Shown piece after piece: positions 62,201 to 64,000 of a DNA stretch of 64,000 nt (positions are counted from its first letter, which is position 1; the number at the start of each line of letters is the position of its first letter). The position numbers and the translations under genes were made by a program. Below the pieces are notes generated by a model, which was given only the letters and a program-made list of their open reading frames with translations, ran no database searches and was not told where the DNA came from. The DNA is from Auanema rhodensis (taxonomy: Eukaryota; Nematoda; Chromadorea; Rhabditida; Rhabditidae), in assembly GCA_964057225.1 (NCBI GenBank), contig OZ059900.1, positions 21,591,638-21,655,637 on the forward strand. The letters are read 5' to 3'.

Positions 62201-64000
62201 AATACTGTGTTTTTGTATTTTTCTAGTGTTCAGCATGTAAAATGCTTTATTTTAGTATGTAACACGCTGAAATTCGTTGCATTTCACGACTCATACGAAC
62301 AAAAATCGATTTAATCAATATTAGCCATAAAGGGCGTGCCCTCAGAATATGCTAATTTCCTTAATTTTCTAACCCCTGTTTTTTTGTCGTGAAAGTGGAA
62401 CTAGACGTTGTATTAACAATTTTGAGCTAGGTTTCATTGACATTGCATGAGTTTGAACACATGAAATCGTAAGTCAAAACCTTGTTTACAGCGAAATTTC
62501 CAAAAACTGGTTTTCCAGCATAATAAAATATTTCTCATGGGAAATACTGTGTTTTTGTATTTTTCTAGTGTTCAGCATGTAAAATGCTTCATTTTAGTAT
62601 GTAACACGCTGAAATTCGTTGCATTTGACGACTCATATGAACAAAAATCGATTTAATCAATATTAGCCATAAAGGGCGTGCCCTCAGAATATGCTAATTT
62701 CCTTAATTTTCTAACCCCTGTTTTTTTGTCGTGAAAGTGGAACTAGACGTTGTACGAACAATTTTGAGCTAGGTTTCATTGACATTGCATGAGTTTGAAC
62801 ACATGAAATCGTAAGTCAAAACCTTGTTTACAGCGAAATTTCCAAAAACTGGTTTTCCAGCATAATAAAATATTTCTCATGGGAAATACTGTGTTTTTGT
62901 ATTTTTCTAGTGTTCAGCATGTAAAATGCTTCATTTTAGTATGTAACACGCTGAAATTCTTTGCATTTGACGACTCATATGAACAAAAATCGATTTAATC
63001 AATATTAGCCATAAGGGGCGTGCCCTCAGAATATGCGAATTTCCTTAATTTTCTAACCCCTGTTTTTTTGTCGTGAAAGTGGAACTAGACGTTGTACGAA
63101 CAATTTTTAGCTAGGTTTCATTGACATTGCATGAGTTTGAACACATGAAATCGTAAGTCAAAACCTTGTTTACAGCGAAATTTCCAAAAACTGGTTTTCC
63201 AGCATAATAAAATATTTCTCATGGGTATTACTGTGTTTTTGTATTTTTCTAGTGTTCAGCATGTAAAATGCTTCATTTTAGTATGTAACACGCTGAAATT
63301 CGTTGCATTTGACGACTCATATGAACAAAAATCGATTTAATCAATATTAGCCATAAAGGGCGTGCCCTCAGAATATGCTAATTTCCTTAATTTTCTAACC
63401 CCTGTTTTTTTGTCGTGAAAGTGGAACTAGACGTTGTATTAACAATTTTGAGCTAGGTTTCATTGACATTGCATGAGTTTGAACACATGAAATCGTAAGT
63501 CAAAACCTTGTTTACAGCGAAATTTCCAAAAACTGGTTTTCCAGCATAATAAAATATTTCTCATGGGAAATACTGTGTTTTTGTATTTTTCTAGTGTTCA
63601 GCATGTAAAATGCTTCATTTTAGTATGTAACACGCTGAAATTCGTTGCATTTGACGACTCATATGAACAAAAATCGATTTAATCAATATTAGCCATAAAG
63701 GGCGTGCCCTCAGAATATGCTAATTTCCTTAATTTTCTAACCCCTGTTTTTTTGTCGTGAAAGTGGAACTAGACGTTGTACGAACAATTTTGAGCTAGGT
63801 TTCATTGACATTGCATGAGTTTGAACACATGAAATCGTAAGTCAAAACCTTGTTTACAGCGAAATTTCCAAAAACTGGTTTTCCAGCATAATAAAATATT
63901 TCTCATGGGAAATACTGTGTTTTTGTATTTTTCTAGTGTTCAGCATGTAAAATGCTTCATTTTAGTATGTAACACGCTGAAATTCTTTGCATTTGACGAC
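62201..64000 (-). repeat. Right edge of the window, still satellite
   Basis: The last five units continue the array to the edge. They carry private changes: GCTTTATTTTAG (62246), TTTCACGACTCATACG (62283), TATGCGAATTTCC with AATTTTTAGC (about 63032-63110), and GGGTATTACTG (63223). GAAATTCTTTGC occurs twice, 1026 bp apart (62954 and 63980), so a three-monomer unit probably continues beyond the window. Confidence 0.88.

Larger units (their letters stand above)
30371..64000 (-). repeat. Satellite array, right arm: about 98 monomers of 342 bp in inverted orientation
   Basis: From 30371 to the end the sequence is the reverse complement of the left-arm monomer, again with no interruption. Landmarks such as CATGAAATCGTAAG, CATATGAAC and GCATAATAAAATATT recur every 342 bp. 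Repeat distances measured between rare variants are almost all exact multiples of 342 (684, 1026, 1368, 1710, 2052, 3078), so this arm is more uniform in length than the first 4 kb of the left arm, where 341 and 342 alternate. The dominant subtype has CATAAAGGGCG, which is rarer on the left as its complement CGCCCTTTATG. Other subtypes alternate GTACGAAC, GTAGGAAC and GTATTAAC. No gene or mobile element is inserted. The array runs off the window edge. Confidence 0.97.

Noticed and set aside
1-64000. CRISPR array
   Set aside because: The repeat unit is 342 bp and contiguous with itself; there are no short repeats separated by unique spacers and no cas genes.
1-64000. rDNA intergenic spacer subrepeats
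   Set aside because: Spacer subrepeats would be bounded by rRNA genes within a few to tens of kilobases; no rRNA-like sequence appears in 64 kb.
1-64000. Tandem LTR or transposon remnants as origin of the monomer
   Set aside because: I see no TG...CA-type terminal repeats, target-site duplications, coding remnants or poly-A ends in the monomer. An ancient origin from a transposon cannot be tested without a search.

Overview
The window is one uninterrupted block of satellite DNA. I see no protein-coding gene, RNA gene, transposon, CRISPR array or unique sequence. About 187 copies of one AT-rich monomer (about 34% G+C by hand count of one copy; 341-342 bp) fill all 64 kb. The pattern is that of eukaryotic constitutive heterochromatin, most likely centromeric or pericentromeric, less likely subtelomeric. 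I do not recognise the satellite family and cannot name the organism. CpG is not depleted in the monomer, which argues mildly for a lineage with little cytosine methylation, or for a young array.

Layout: positions 1-30370 hold about 89 monomers in one orientation. At 30370/30371 the array flips with no spacer, and 30371-64000 holds about 98 monomers in the opposite orientation. The two arms are not mirror images next to the junction, so this is not a simple fold-back of one molecule. Both arms nevertheless carry the same rare diagnostic variants a few monomers from the junction.

Within each arm, monomer subtypes form higher-order repeats (HORs) whose unit size changes along the array. Left arm: a 5-mer of 1708 bp (1-3.2 kb), a 9-monomer offset of 3074 bp (2.4-6.8 kb), a 4-mer of 1368 bp (7.8-10.5 kb), and shifting 5-, 6- and 7-mers (10.5-20.6 kb). 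Right arm: a 5-mer of 1710 bp (31.1-34.5 kb), a trimer of 1026 bp (36-40 kb), a 4-mer of 1368 bp (41.6-44.2 kb), a dimer of about 684 bp (46.6-48.2 kb), a 9-mer of 3078 bp (48.2-52.9 kb), a 6-mer of 2050 bp (52.3-56.4 kb) and a 5-mer of 1710 bp (59.5-62.1 kb). Longer echoes link blocks 7, 18 and 21 kb apart. This is what repeated unequal exchange or replication-based amplification leaves behind.

Each monomer carries a 17-bp motif matching 7 of the 9 essential bases of the mammalian CENP-B box, inside a stretch that hardly varies between copies. A weaker box-like motif lies on the other strand. Each monomer also has several short dyads, and the two inversion breakpoints fall in the loops of two of these. 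The most noteworthy features are therefore the orientation switch, the conserved box-like motif and the changing HOR grammar. I found no evidence of an undescribed coding system.
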